From Thermomonas brevis (lineage in GTDB: Bacteria > Pseudomonadota > Gammaproteobacteria > Xanthomonadales > Xanthomonadaceae), in NCBI RefSeq assembly GCF_014395425.1, contig NZ_CP060711.1, positions 1,612,001 through 1,676,000 of the forward strand: a stretch of 64,000 nt of DNA. The letters run 5' to 3'. Position numbers and translations under genes: made by a program. Position 1 is the first letter of the stretch. Every line of letters begins with the position of its first letter. The notes beneath the pieces are model-generated. The model was not told the origin of the DNA and searched no databases. It saw nothing but the letters and a program-made list of their open reading frames with translations. Positions 1-9,457 of the stretch are shown here, piece by piece.

Positions 1-1
1 C

Positions 2-496
2 AGCAAGACCGGATTCCATACGGTCCGTTTTGGTGGTGGGCTTCCGCAGCGCCCGAATCCAGACTTGCCGCCGGATACGCCGACCGAGAACGAAAGCCGC
101 TACATCCGGCAGATTCTCGATGCTTACGGCGATCATCTTGGAACCAGCCTGGCCGATGCCGCTGCCTTGGATTCCCATGATTCCCTCAAGCGGGACTATC
201 TGCGGCAACGCGAGCGCTTCTACCATGCCGAGTCGTTGAAGAACTTCGCAAGGGACACTGTTCCGGAGGGAACCTTCGGCGCACTTCAGGATGAGATCTA
301 TCACGGTGTTGTTGACGTCTGTGAAAATTCTCACGCCAATGGCTTCGAGCGGATGAAAGCCACCATCACACAGGCCGCGACTGTTGCTGCGACTTCGAAT
401 CCGCTGGTGTCGACGATGAAGACGCAGGATCGACAAGGGATATGCCATCAGTTGGCAAACGAGGACCGTCTGAACTGGGTGCCGGAGAATGACTAG
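2..496 (+). CDS. ABC-three-component system effector, C-terminal part (partial)
   Basis: The reading frame is open from the left edge of the window, so the 5' end and the catalytic part of the protein are missing; an internal ATG at 65 gives 143 residues but is probably not the true start. The visible tail is hydrophilic and mostly helical (an RYIRQILDAYG segment, then ENSHANGFERM). It ends 8 bp inside the next gene, which I recognise as an ABC-3C middle component. In ABC-3C conflict systems the first gene encodes an effector carrying a system-specific C-terminal domain, which fits this position. The effector type (nuclease, peptidase or other) cannot be read from what is present. The assignment rests mainly on context. 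Confidence 0.6.
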   Translation, partial: SKTGFHTVRFGGGLPQRPNPDLPPDTPTENESRYIRQILDAYGDHLGTSLADAAALDSHDSLKRDYLRQRERFYHAESLKNFARDTVPEGTFGALQDEIYHGVVDVCENSHANGFERMKATITQAATVAATSNPLVSTMKTQDRQGICHQLANEDRLNWVPEND

Positions 497-980
497 GGCG
501 TCCCTTCCTAACCCGTTCAACAGCTCCCTGGAAACGGGAGTGCGCTCGCTTACGATCCTGGTCGTTGCGTTCCCTGCGGCGTTCGACCTGCAACGATTGG
601 TGGAGATGGACTACCTCGTGGTCCACTCGGGAGATGCCGATGGTCCTGAGAGCCTTCATGCGCCTCTGCCATTGCGTGCCGGAGAGCTTCTTGTGAGACG
701 AGGCCTGATTGAAAAGGGATTGATCTTGATGATGAGTCGGGGTCTGGTGAAGCGCATGCCGTCCCAGGACGGATTCCGCTTCGTAGCCGAGGAAACGGCC
801 GCGCCGTTCATTTCGTCACTCGCCGCCGATTACTCTTGCCGACTCAGGGAGCGCGCCGAGTGGGCGGTCGGGCGTTTCCAGGGTGTGTCCACGGAAGAGA
901 TTCGCCGCATAACCCATCGCCTATTCGAACGATGGTCGAGCGAGTTCCAGCTGGTGCAGTCGAGCGGAGGCAGCCAGTGA
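489..980 (+). CDS. ABC-three-component system middle component (MC2 type)
   Basis: A 163-residue protein opening with NPFNSSLETGVRSL, followed by a DYLVVHSGD motif, then PLPLRAGELLVRRGLIEKGL and LMMSRGLV. This order of motifs is what I associate with the ABC-3C MC2 family, a winged-helix-like adaptor thought to link the effector with the Rad50-like ATPase. The start overlaps the upstream gene by 8 bp, and its stop overlaps the GTG start of the ATPase (GTGA), so the three genes look translationally coupled. Length is normal for the family and the gene is intact. The adaptor role is known only by genomic association; nothing in the sequence shows a catalytic site. Confidence 0.8.
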   Translation: MTRASLPNPFNSSLETGVRSLTILVVAFPAAFDLQRLVEMDYLVVHSGDADGPESLHAPLPLRAGELLVRRGLIEKGLILMMSRGLVKRMPSQDGFRFVAEETAAPFISSLAADYSCRLRERAEWAVGRFQGVSTEEIRRITHRLFERWSSEFQLVQSSGGSQ

Positions 981-2802
981 GTGACGGCTACCTCCAGCTT
1001 CGCAGGATCGTGTTCAAGGGCCCGAAGGGAGACTCGAATCTCGACTTTATTTCGGGCGTAAACGTGGTCTGCGGTGCATCCGATACGGGTAAATCGTTCC
1101 TCGCCGAGTCGATCGATTACATGCTTGGCGGTTCAGAGCTTCGTGAAATTCCGGAACGCGTGCCGTATGGGGAGGTTGAGCTTGACCTATGCGTCAGCAC
1201 GGGGAGCACTGGCGTCTACGGAGAGCCGCATCCGGAGGCAATTTCACCCTGGTCGACCTCGACCAGCCCGACCATGCCGTGACTGTCCTCAAGCAGATCC
1301 ATGCTCATGACAAGACCGACAACCTGTCCGGCTTCCTGCTTGAGAAGATCGGCTTGCTGGGAAAGCGGGTCCTGAAGAGCAGTGCGAAGGCCACGACCCG
1401 AAGCCTCAGCTTTCGTGATCTCGCGCGACTCGTGATCGTCCAGGAAGGCGAGATCCAGCAACGGGGATCTCCGTTCTGGAGCGGCCAGTTCACGACCAAG
1501 ACCGCCGAGCTGGCGACAGTCAAGCTGTTGCTTACCGGAATCGATGATTCCGCGGTCGTGCCTGCCGCCGATGCCGGTCCGGATAGTGCAAAGCAGATCG
1601 CGCTCATCGACGAGCTTCTGGCCGATCTGGCCAGTGAGATCGAGGATGCAGGAGAGGATCGTGATGAGCTCGTCGCCCAGCTCGGTCGGCTCGAGGTCTC
1701 GATTTCGGGTCAGCGCCAATCGCTGGATCTTGCGCAGCGCCAGCTCAATGAGCTGCTAGCACAGCGACGGAAGGTGCTTGAAGAACGAAGCAGCATGCAG
1801 GACCGCTTGAGCGAAATCGGCGAACTCCTCGCCCGGTTCGACTTGCTCCGTGATCATTACAACGTCGATATCGATAGGTTGAAGGCGATCCGCGAGAGCG
1901 GATCTCTTTTCTCGCATGTCGAGGCTATACCGTGCCCGGTTTGCGGAGCGAAGCCAGAGGCGCAGCACATCGACGCGACATGCGAGGGTGATATTGACGC
2001 GATCGTCTTTGCGGCCAATTCCGAGATAGAGAAGATCGAGAGGCTTCTCGGGGAGCTTGAAGGCACTGTCTCCGACATCAGGTCTGAGGAGGTCGGTCTA
2101 AGGGGTTCAATCGTTGAGAGAGACGCCGTTTACCAAGATCTAGATGCGGCGATCCAAGAAACAGTCGCGCCGGACTTGAGGGGCTATCAAGCTTCATTTT
2201 CGGAACTCGTGGAGAAACGGGCAGGTGTCCAGAAACTCGTCGAGATGTTCACTAGGCGCGAGAAGCTGGAAGACCGCAAGCGATCGTTGCAGGACGACGG
2301 AGAGGGCAGCGTCGGGGAAGAGCCTGTCAAGGCGGGAATCCCAGACTCTGTCGCGCATGCGTTGTCTTCGAAGGTCGCGACTATCCTCACGGCATGGAAT
2401 TTTCCCGGCGAATGTCATGTCTACTTCGACAAGCAGTCCACGGATTTCGTCATTGATGGAAAGCCACGTGCTAGCCGGGGTAAGGGCCTGCGCGCAATCA
2501 CGCATGCCGCCGTAAACATTGCGTTGCTGGAGTACTGCCAAGAGAGAGGCCTATCGCATCCCGGATTCGTTGTGCTCGATTCCCCATTGCTTGCGTACTT
2601 CAAGCCAGAAGGGGACGATGACCTTGCGTTGAAAGGCACGGATCTGAAGGAGCGGTTCTACGATTACCTTGTCAAACATCACGGCGAGAATAGTCAGATT
2701 CTCGTGATAGAGAACCAGCATCCCCCAGAGCATTTCGAGGAGCGCCTCGTCATGAACGTATTCACGGGCAATCCGGAGGATGGTCGCTTCGGGTTGCTTT
2801 AG
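977..2802 (+). pseudogene. ABC-3C Rad50-like ATPase, frameshifted
   Basis: The GTG start at 977 overlaps the MC2 stop. The first frame has a beta-strand start (GYLQLRRIVFKG), a Walker A GASDTGKS at about residues 33-40, and runs to about 1190. Family-like sequence (QHGEHWRLRRAASGG) then continues one frame earlier and stays open to 2802. The second part holds a long coiled coil, a CPVCG zinc-hook-like CxxC near 1935, and Walker B FVVLDSPLL near 2570. The layout is that of an SMC/Rad50-type ATPase of about 608 residues. A single missing base between about 1183 and 1195 breaks it. I see no slippery heptamer there, so programmed frameshifting is unlikely; mutation or assembly error is the better reading. 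Confidence 0.75.
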
Positions 2803-3041
2803 CTAAAGCCGTTAGGCGCATATAAGCGAAGCGTCATGCACCTTCTTTGAGCTAATTCACGAGACGACGTGTCATGTCGCATCACGCCTTCGGCTTACGC
2901 GCCCAGCGAAAGCCAAGGTCCGCTCCTGGCCGTGAGGCGTTACCATTGAAACCCGAAACATGACCTGGGGTTCTTGAATCATCTGGCGAGGCTAAGACTG
3001 TGTGGCACGCTTCAAGATCCGGCCCAACGACATATGCGAAG

Positions 3042-3938
3042 TCAGGTTGCCGCGCTGGATTCAAGCTGTGTCTCGTATCGCGCGAGCAGTTCTTGTAGTA
3101 CATGAGCTGAGGCCGCGGCATTCATGAAGCGCCCAGTGGACTTGAAGCCTCTGTAGAGATGAAGGGGATTGCGACTCATCGTCCCTTTGACAATCGAACC
3201 GGCAAAAGCCTGAATTTCTTGTGCCACAAATAGCGCAAGGAACTGGGTGTGATAGGTGTGGGCGCCGAGTGACAAAAAGTGGACCTCGTCCGAATTCGTC
3301 AGCGAGGGGCTGAATGCGGTGAACAATGATGACTCGCGCCCACCGTGTGTGCTATCGGAGAAAAGCTTCTTAGCTTCTTTGTGGCGTTCAACAAGTTGTC
3401 TTGCGCGTGCATCATCCACGTCGCATGCAGCCGAGTACTGAAGCATCTGCTCGTAGACTCGTCCGTACCCGATGTGCTTATTCCAAAAAGCGTTCGTATC
3501 GGTCGTGTGAGCAAATGCCTCGCACGTGGCCGCGTCCAATGCGAGTGCCATGGCGATCTCGATATTCTCAATGAAAGTTCTGGCAAGTACGTTGGCCGCC
3601 ATGTCCTGGCCAAACGCGAGGAGCTCGCGAATAGAGACGAGATCTCGCTTCAATTTTGAAATGGTTACGGCGTATGACATGAGGTTGCTGCTGGGCGGAA
3701 CCTCGTACAGATAGCGCTCAAACTGGATGAAGAATTGAATGCCCTCGTCGAGCAGGACAAACCATGGTTGCAAATGTTCTTCACGCTGCGCGTTCAATCT
3801 TTGTCTGACTGCATCCAACTCGCGTGGCACGTCGACGCGGCCGCAGTCTGCGGGCGGGAAGGCCGCGGCGTGCAGGCGTTCTGCTCGATTTATCAAGATC
3901 TGCAGCGTGACTGCGTCGATTCGGATTGGTTCACTCAT
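3042..3938 (-). CDS. Hypothetical protein, unrecognised
   Basis: A 298-residue soluble protein. The frame is open further upstream, but the ATG at 3938 (MSEPIRIDAV) gives the most natural N-terminus; no strong ribosome site is seen. There is no signal peptide and no convincing membrane segment. The middle is strongly helical (KLKRDLVSIRELLAFGQDM, then NVLARTFIENIEIAMALAL) and the C-terminal third is rich in His and aromatic residues (LGAHTYHTQFL). I recognise no family. It sits between the ABC-3C genes and housekeeping-type genes, with lower GC than the flanks to its right, so it may belong to the same accessory segment. It is convergent with the ABC-3C operon. Confidence 0.6.
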   Translation of the reverse strand: MSEPIRIDAVTLQILINRAERLHAAAFPPADCGRVDVPRELDAVRQRLNAQREEHLQPWFVLLDEGIQFFIQFERYLYEVPPSSNLMSYAVTISKLKRDLVSIRELLAFGQDMAANVLARTFIENIEIAMALALDAATCEAFAHTTDTNAFWNKHIGYGRVYEQMLQYSAACDVDDARARQLVERHKEAKKLFSDSTHGGRESSLFTAFSPSLTNSDEVHFLSLGAHTYHTQFLALFVAQEIQAFAGSIVKGTMSRNPLHLYRGFKSTGRFMNAAASAHVLQELLARYETQLESSAAT

Positions 3939-3980
3939 GCGCGTAGTATCCGTCGGCCTCAACCGCGTGTCAGTGGTGAC

Positions 3981-4001
3981 CGCTTCTGGCCGAAAGCGGA
4001 C
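3981..4001. repeat. Dispersed GCTTCTGGCCGAAAGCGGAC-type repeat
   Basis: The core GCTTCTGGCCGAAAGC recurs at 24753-24768, and a related CGACCCAAAGCGGACAT core occurs near 19689. This copy lies just upstream of the 3042-3938 gene start and the lipoprotein gene. It is a short intergenic repeat seen in more than one place in this window; function unknown. Confidence 0.5.
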
Positions 4002-4098
4002 TACAGCCCGGCCTATCTGCCGTTGCAACCGCCTTCGCGCGGCATTGACACCGTACCCATATCCTCAAAACGCCGACAGGCATCAACTGGAGATTGTC

Positions 4099-4470
4099 AT
4101 GACGATCAAATACGCACTTCTGGCCGTGGCGTTGGGTCTCGGCCTGACCGCATGCAACCGCGATCAAGCGGCCGATTCGGCCAACGACGCTCAGGCCTCC
4201 GCTGCGGAAGCCCAGCAGGCTGCGGACAACGCCGCCGCTACTGGCGACGCCGCAGCGGCCGACACCGCACAGGCCGCGGCGGACGCGGCGGCGGCCTCGG
4301 CAGACGCAGCGGCCACCGCCGCAGGCAATGTCGCAGGCAGCGACGCGTCCAGTCGCGGGGATATGGCCGATGCTGCTGAAAATGCAGCAGACGCCGCCAA
4401 GCAGGCGCAGGACGCCGCGGAAGAAGCCAACGCTTCGGCGGACGGAAAGAACAACACCGACGGCAAATAA
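4099..4470 (+). CDS. Small alanine-rich lipoprotein
   Basis: A 123-residue protein. The ATG at 4099 is chosen because GGAG lies 6 bp upstream and because it is followed immediately by a lipoprotein signal (KYALLAVALGLGLTAC, lipobox LTAC with Cys 20). After the Cys the chain is almost entirely Ala, Asp, Gln and Glu with AADAAA-type heptads, predicting a long helical coiled coil, then a polar tail ending NNTDGK. It resembles Lpp-like or Ala-rich envelope spacers by composition only. The longer open frame upstream (from 3739) is antisense to the gene ending at 3042 and is not used. It is monocistronic. Membrane anchoring is predicted from the lipobox; the role is unknown. Confidence 0.75.
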   Translation: MTIKYALLAVALGLGLTACNRDQAADSANDAQASAAEAQQAADNAAATGDAAAADTAQAAADAAAASADAAATAAGNVAGSDASSRGDMADAAENAADAAKQAQDAAEEANASADGKNNTDGK

Positions 4471-4821
4471 TCCCCGCAAGGGGTCCAGGCAGCGGCGCTG
4501 GGTACTCGTCGTCCGAGCGCCCGCTGCTTGGGTTTCCCGCATCACGATGCCGGCGATTTCAGGGCTGTCACTGAACTGGAGTTCATGGCGGCTTTGGGCC
4601 GTTTGGCAACCTGACGGTCAGGAAGAGACATTCAACAGTCTGCACGTCATCGGAACCGCAGTGCGGTCATTGGATGGCAGAAACATTGGTTTCCGGGACG
4701 CACCACGGCATCGAGGTTGCTGCCAGCGTCAAACCGAATAGGTTCCACGAATCCCGAGGCGGCGCACCCGCCGGACGCAGGTAGAATTTCGCCTGCCAAC
4801 CCACGCCATCCAAGGGAACGC
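4471..4821. other. Intergenic stretch without a gene
   Basis: No convincing coding region. It opens with a short CCCC-GCAA-GGGG hairpin (4472-4483) lacking a T tract. It also contains a degenerate dispersed element around 4588-4626 (GGCGGCTTTGGGCCG, then GACGGTCAGGAAGAGACATTC), related in style to the repeats at 3981 and 24753. Confidence 0.45.
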
Positions 4822-6027
4822 TTGAAAAGCCTTGCATTCGCGTTCGCCCTGCTGACCACCGCGGCAGCGCCGCCCCCCGAAATCAATGCACCCGCTCGTC
4901 CGGCTGCCGAAGCGCCCGGAAGCCAGGCGCACCGCGCGGAAGCGCTGCTGACCCGGCTCCGCGAGCAGCACGAACTGCCGGCGCTCGCCGCCGTCGTCGT
5001 GCGTTCGGACACGACGCTCGACTTGGCCGCGACCGGCCTGCGGCGACAAGGAAAACCGGAAAAGGTCGAACCCACCGACCGTTTCCATCTGGGCTCCATG
5101 GGGAAGGCGATCACCGCCACCGTGATCGCCCGGCTGGTCGAGGAAGGAACGCTTTCGTGGACCACGCGGCCCGTCGACGTCTTCCCGGAACTCGCAAAGA
5201 CCATCCATCCGGATTATCGGAACGTCACCATCGAACAGCTGCTGCGGCACCAGGGCGGCACGCCGAAGTACGATTCGATCGCCGAAATAAAAGGGGCGAC
5301 GGCGCGAGCGAGTTCCGGCTCCGCGCGCGACCAACGCCGCGCGTTCAGCGTCTGGCTCCTGCAGCAACGGCCGTACGTCACGCCGGGAACCAGGCTGGAG
5401 TACTCGAACGCAGGCTATCCCGTTGCCGCCGCGATGGCCGAAGCCGTCACCGGAGAGGCGTGGGAGTCGCTGGTCGAGAGCAGGCTGGCCCGACCCCTTG
5501 GAATCCACCTGACGCATGGCCTGCCTGCACGCGGCGACAGCCCGCAACCGTGGGGGCACACGGCGAAGCCCGCATTCTTCGGCATGGCGTCCCACCAGAA
5601 TGTCGTCGAGCCGCAGCCCCCCGGGGACGGCTGGGCGCTGAGCGTCATCTTCGAGCCGGCGGGCGATTACTCGCTGTCACTTGCCGATTACGCAACATTC
5701 CTCAAGCTCCACCTTGCAGGGCTTGCGGGTCGCGACGGGCTGCTCAAGGCATCGTCCATACGGCATCTGCATGCCGGTTCGATCCCGCCCCTGCACGACG
5801 GCCCCGATGAATACGCAATGGGGTGGTTCCTGCGCGAATTCGACGGAATGGAGGCGCACTGGTTCACGGGCGCCACGAAGGCGTTCTTTTCCCGCGTGAT
5901 CATGCTGCCGGAACGGGACATTGCGGTCGCGGTCCTGACCAACACGGGAAACGAGGCCGCAATCACTGCCACCCGCGAAGCGGCGATGGAGCTGCTGCGG
6001 CTCCATGACCAACCCGACGCGCGGTGA
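4822..6027 (+). CDS. Serine hydrolase, beta-lactamase (class C/PBP-like) family
   Basis: A protein of about 401 residues. The TTG at 4822 is preferred because AAGGGA lies 4 bp upstream and it begins a plausible signal peptide (LKSLAFAFALLTTAAA); the frame is open from 4717. The class C beta-lactamase/penicillin-binding fold shows the nucleophile motif SxxK as SMGK near residue 95, the YxN motif as YSN near residue 195, and near the C-terminus a WFTG segment where families often have HxG or KTG. That third motif is altered here. Such proteins are exported esterases, D-aminopeptidases or amidases of unknown substrate rather than true beta-lactamases. It is monocistronic and intact. Substrate cannot be assigned. 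Confidence 0.8.
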   Translation: MKSLAFAFALLTTAAAPPPEINAPARPAAEAPGSQAHRAEALLTRLREQHELPALAAVVVRSDTTLDLAATGLRRQGKPEKVEPTDRFHLGSMGKAITATVIARLVEEGTLSWTTRPVDVFPELAKTIHPDYRNVTIEQLLRHQGGTPKYDSIAEIKGATARASSGSARDQRRAFSVWLLQQRPYVTPGTRLEYSNAGYPVAAAMAEAVTGEAWESLVESRLARPLGIHLTHGLPARGDSPQPWGHTAKPAFFGMASHQNVVEPQPPGDGWALSVIFEPAGDYSLSLADYATFLKLHLAGLAGRDGLLKASSIRHLHAGSIPPLHDGPDEYAMGWFLREFDGMEAHWFTGATKAFFSRVIMLPERDIAVAVLTNTGNEAAITATREAAMELLRLHDQPDAR

Positions 6028-6332
6028 CGAGGCCATGCGGTGCGCGGATGCCGGTCTGGATCTGCACGACGGGTTCGGCAGCTTCAGGCTGGCTGGGTTT
6101 CTGGATTGGCAACTGAGGATCGAAACAAACCATTCGATCAGGATGCTTTAGATCCTTGCGTCGATCTTGCTTGACACCAATCATTCGACCGCAGGCGCTT
6201 CAATCCCCGTCCAGTTCCGCATGCAAAAAAACGCCCCGCATATCGCGGGGCGCTTCCTTGACCAGGACCGGCCATCGCATCCGATCGGTCGTATATCGCA
6301 CAGCCAGCGACTGCCGGCCTGTGCGGGTGCAG
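6028..6332. other. Convergent intergenic region
   Basis: It lies between the serine hydrolase and the collagenase, which converge here. It contains the collagenase terminator at 6225-6252; otherwise I see no gene. Confidence 0.5.
6225..6252 (-). terminator. Rho-independent terminator of the collagenase gene
   Basis: Read on the minus strand, an 8-bp GC stem (CGCCCCGC paired with GCGGGGCG) with a 5-nt loop is followed directly by a run of seven T. It lies 80 bp beyond the collagenase stop codon at 6333, the expected distance for its 3' end. Confidence 0.9.
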
Positions 6333-9245
6333 TCAGTACTCCACGCTCACGGACACCCCCTGCGCCTGGCTCGCGCCGTACAGGCTGACGTAGAGGTAGC
6401 CTTCCGGCGGATAGTTCACCAGCACGGTTTCGCTGTTGCCGGCGTTGGTCGAGCGGTAGTTGTGGTACTCGCGGGTGGCCCAGCTGCCGAGGCTGTTGAC
6501 GTAGAGATCGGCATTGCCGGTGCCGCCCTGCGTCGTGATCCGCAGCGAGGCGATGCCCTTCGGCACGTACACGTACATGTACACGTAATCGCGCAGCGGC
6601 ACGGTCAGGTTGCTGCGCACGCAGTTGCGGCCGAGCGCGGCGGGTACGCCGGGGCATTCCGACAGGCCGCCGGCGCTGACCGTCACCGTGCGTTGCACCG
6701 TGGCGGTGGCGCCGGAGTCGTCTGTCACCGTCAGCCGCACGGTGTAGCTGCCCGCCGAGGCATAGGCGTGCGCGGGATTGGCCGAGGTCGCGGTGCCGCC
6801 GTCGCCGAAGTTCCAGGCACGGGAGACGATGCGGCCGTCGGGATCGCTCGAACCGTCGGTGAACTGCGCCGACAGGCCGTTGACCGCCACGGTGAACGCG
6901 GCGACCGGCGGCTTGTTCGCCTGGGTGGCCGTGACCGTCACCGGCTTGGTGCTGACCGCCTTCGCGCCGCGGTCGTCGGTCACCGTGAGCTCCACCGTGT
7001 AGGTGCCCGCTGCCGCGTAGGCATGCGACGGCGAGGCGCTGCTCGCGGTGGCGCCGTCGCCGAAGCGCCAAGCGTACGAGACGATGCGCCCGTCGGCGTC
7101 GGTGGAGGCGTCGGCGAAGCTCGCGTTCAGGCCGTTGGTGACGACGCTGAAGGCCGCGACCGGCGGCTGGTTGGCCGGCGTGCAGCCGCTGACGACGCAG
7201 GGCAGCCATGCGCGGAAGTCGGCGTCGTTGCCGGTGCCGATGCTGCGCATGTAGTTGCCGTAGCCGGCGTAGTTGCCGGGGCGGAAGTAGCCGAGGATCG
7301 CGCTCACCTGGGCGGGCTGGCGCTCGAACATGTAGCGCACCGCCAGGTAGCCCCAGTTGTAGATCCGGGTCTGCCCGCTGTTGTAGTCGTTCGCATAGAT
7401 GCTGCTGAGGCTGTAGGTGCCCTTGGCGGCTTCCTGCTGCGCGTCGACGTAGGCGACGTTGCGGTACGAATACGACATGTATTCGGCGAAGCCCTCCACC
7501 CACCACACCGTCGGCTGCGCCATGGCGGCGGAGAAGTCGCCGAACATGTTGAAGCGGCCGTCGAGGTAGTGGATGTACTCGTGGGTCAGGTTCCAGATCT
7601 CGAAGCGCTGCGGCTGCAGCCACTCGGCTTCATACGCGACGAAGCGGGCCTGGTTGCCGGCCGCCGACGGGTTGCCTTCCAGGTACATGCCGCCGTTGTT
7701 GGTGTCGATGCCGAAGATGGCCCCGGCGTAGGTGCCGTAGTCGGTGCTGCTGTTGAACACCACCATTTCCAGCGCGGCGTTGTTGTCGCCCGCGACGGGA
7801 ACGCGGCCGGTCTTCAGCAGGTCGTGGAAGTAGCCTTCCTCGCCACCCACGATCGTGCAGGTGTCGGCCAGTTCGGACGCGGTCATCGCCTGCGCGCGGA
7901 TGGTCAGCGTGGCGCTGCAGGTGTGGCGGATCGGCAGCGCCGCGGCTTCCGCGCGGGCCTTGAAGTCGCATATGCCGTAGTAGCTGCAGTTGGCGGCGTC
8001 GTAGTAGCTCACCATGTCGCCCAAGCCCATCCACAGCGGCGCGGTCGGGCCGGTCACCGAGGAGCGGTCGAGCAAGGCCTTGACCCGCGAGCGCGCCAGC
8101 GTCTTCGGCTGCCCCGCGTACTGCAGGAAGCGCGCCATCTCCCGGCCGGCGTTGCTCACCAGATAGTCGTTCGCGCCGCCCATCAGGCCGAAGTTGCGGT
8201 TGGCGAAGCCGTACAGGGTGTCGATGATCGAGGTGTCGGTCTGCACCAGCTGGCGGAAGTCGTCCTGCTGGTGGCCGCGGAACAGCACCGTGTAGGTGTT
8301 GTTCACCGCGGTGAGCATCCAGTAGTAGGCGTTGTGACCGCTGCCGTAGCCGTCGAGCAGGCGCTTGATCGCGGGCAGGTAGCGCGCGTTCTCCGAGCTG
8401 CTGTCGATGAGGGTGACGTACTCCGCGAGGATCTCGCCGTGGACGTCGTTCACCAGCCCGAAGTTGGCGTTGTTCGCGAACGCATCCAGCGCCGGCCGGA
8501 TCGCGTTGCGCAGCGTCGCGCCGTAGTTGCCGACCGCCGGGTCGTAGAACTGCACGTAATAGCCGGCGCGCAGGAACAGGATGAGCTGGAGCGCGCCGTC
8601 GCGGTTGGTGCCGTCGTAGCGCCCGGCCACCGTGGCGAACGCGCCGGCGATCGTGGCCATCTTCGCTTCGGGGAAGGTGCTGGCGGCGACGCTGCCGGTC
8701 AGCCCGAACAGGTCGTTGATGCAGCTCACCGGCGCGGCCGTCACCGCGGCCACCAGCGCCTGCCCGCTCAGACTGGCGAACTGGGTGCTGCTGCACGCTG
8801 CTGTGGCGGCGGCGCGCAGGCCCTTCCGCGCGGCGAGGGATGGCCGGTCGAGGAGGTTCTCACGACTGCCGCCCTGGTCGAAGGTGGCGTCCACCCACCG
8901 GCTCAGCGGCGACTGCAGCGGCATCCGCTGCGATGCGTCGAGTTTCCCGTCCTGCACGTGGCCGCCGAACACCTGGCGCTCGGTCTGCGGCGATTTCTCG
9001 ATGGCGCGCGTCCTCGCCGCGCGCCGCTGCGCGCCGTTTCCCGAATACAGCAGCGGACTTCGTCGCTGGATGGCGTTCGCGGGCGTCGCGGCCTGCGACT
9101 GGCTGACCGCGAGCGCTTCGGCCGCGGTGGCGGACGTGCGCCAGAGCGCCAGGTTCTGGCCCGCATAGGCCACCAGGCTGGCGAGCGCGGCGATGCCGCC
9201 GAGGACCGCCAACCGATACGCGCGGTGTTTGCTTGGTAATGGCAT
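6333..9245 (-). CDS. Secreted M9 collagenase with PKD and PPC domains
   Basis: A protein of about 970 residues that should cleave native collagen outside the cell. The start at 9245 is chosen because an N-terminal signal anchor follows (RLAVLGGIAALASLVAYAG) and GGAG lies 8 bp upstream. Order: signal, prodomain, the M9 activator and peptidase region with zinc motif HEYIH at about residue 555 and a downstream Glu in WWVEGFAEY. Then come two PKD domains (about 690-770 and 775-855, each with an AWxFGDG motif) and a C-terminal PPC (pre-peptidase) domain, about 868-970. Size and order match Vibrio/Lysobacter-type microbial collagenases. Its placement beside proline-specific peptidases and a hydroxyproline pathway strongly supports collagen as substrate. 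A strong terminator follows. Intact. Confidence 0.92.
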   Translation of the reverse strand: MPLPSKHRAYRLAVLGGIAALASLVAYAGQNLALWRTSATAAEALAVSQSQAATPANAIQRRSPLLYSGNGAQRRAARTRAIEKSPQTERQVFGGHVQDGKLDASQRMPLQSPLSRWVDATFDQGGSRENLLDRPSLAARKGLRAAATAACSSTQFASLSGQALVAAVTAAPVSCINDLFGLTGSVAASTFPEAKMATIAGAFATVAGRYDGTNRDGALQLILFLRAGYYVQFYDPAVGNYGATLRNAIRPALDAFANNANFGLVNDVHGEILAEYVTLIDSSSENARYLPAIKRLLDGYGSGHNAYYWMLTAVNNTYTVLFRGHQQDDFRQLVQTDTSIIDTLYGFANRNFGLMGGANDYLVSNAGREMARFLQYAGQPKTLARSRVKALLDRSSVTGPTAPLWMGLGDMVSYYDAANCSYYGICDFKARAEAAALPIRHTCSATLTIRAQAMTASELADTCTIVGGEEGYFHDLLKTGRVPVAGDNNAALEMVVFNSSTDYGTYAGAIFGIDTNNGGMYLEGNPSAAGNQARFVAYEAEWLQPQRFEIWNLTHEYIHYLDGRFNMFGDFSAAMAQPTVWWVEGFAEYMSYSYRNVAYVDAQQEAAKGTYSLSSIYANDYNSGQTRIYNWGYLAVRYMFERQPAQVSAILGYFRPGNYAGYGNYMRSIGTGNDADFRAWLPCVVSGCTPANQPPVAAFSVVTNGLNASFADASTDADGRIVSYAWRFGDGATASSASPSHAYAAAGTYTVELTVTDDRGAKAVSTKPVTVTATQANKPPVAAFTVAVNGLSAQFTDGSSDPDGRIVSRAWNFGDGGTATSANPAHAYASAGSYTVRLTVTDDSGATATVQRTVTVSAGGLSECPGVPAALGRNCVRSNLTVPLRDYVYMYVYVPKGIASLRITTQGGTGNADLYVNSLGSWATREYHNYRSTNAGNSETVLVNYPPEGYLYVSLYGASQAQGVSVSVEY

Positions 9246-9457
9246 TGGATCGTCTCCGTCGTTGGGATGATGCGGCGCATGGCCGCAATCGGCGGCGCCC
9301 CTCCCGGGCGCTGCCGATACGTACGCCGGCGGCACGGGCTGCCGGCTGGAGCGGACGGGAACGCCGCCAGAAAGACGAACTCAATCCCCGACGCGAACGA
9401 GGCCGGCGCACAGCGCCCGGATCCGGCCCCCTCCGGATCGCCCGTCCGCGAACCCCG
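9246..9457. other. Intergenic with inverted repeat
   Basis: It separates the peptidase gene (stop at 9458) from the collagenase start. A hairpin (GATCCGG at 9420-9426, CCGGATC at 9433-9439) lies just after the peptidase stop and may end or slow transcription, though it has no T tract. No gene seen. Confidence 0.35.

Noticed and set aside
1175-1205. Programmed -1 frameshift in the ABC-3C ATPase
   Set aside because: No X-XXY-YYZ slippery heptamer at the frame change and no need for two products in this family.
4472-4483. CCCC-GCAA-GGGG hairpin as lipoprotein terminator
   Set aside because: Only a 4-bp stem and no T tract.
6156-9239. Long plus-strand open frame (over 1000 codons) opposite the collagenase
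   Set aside because: Composition is Arg/Ala/Val/Gly-rich with no domain. The minus strand carries a signal peptide, zinc motif, PKD and PPC domains; this is a high-GC shadow.
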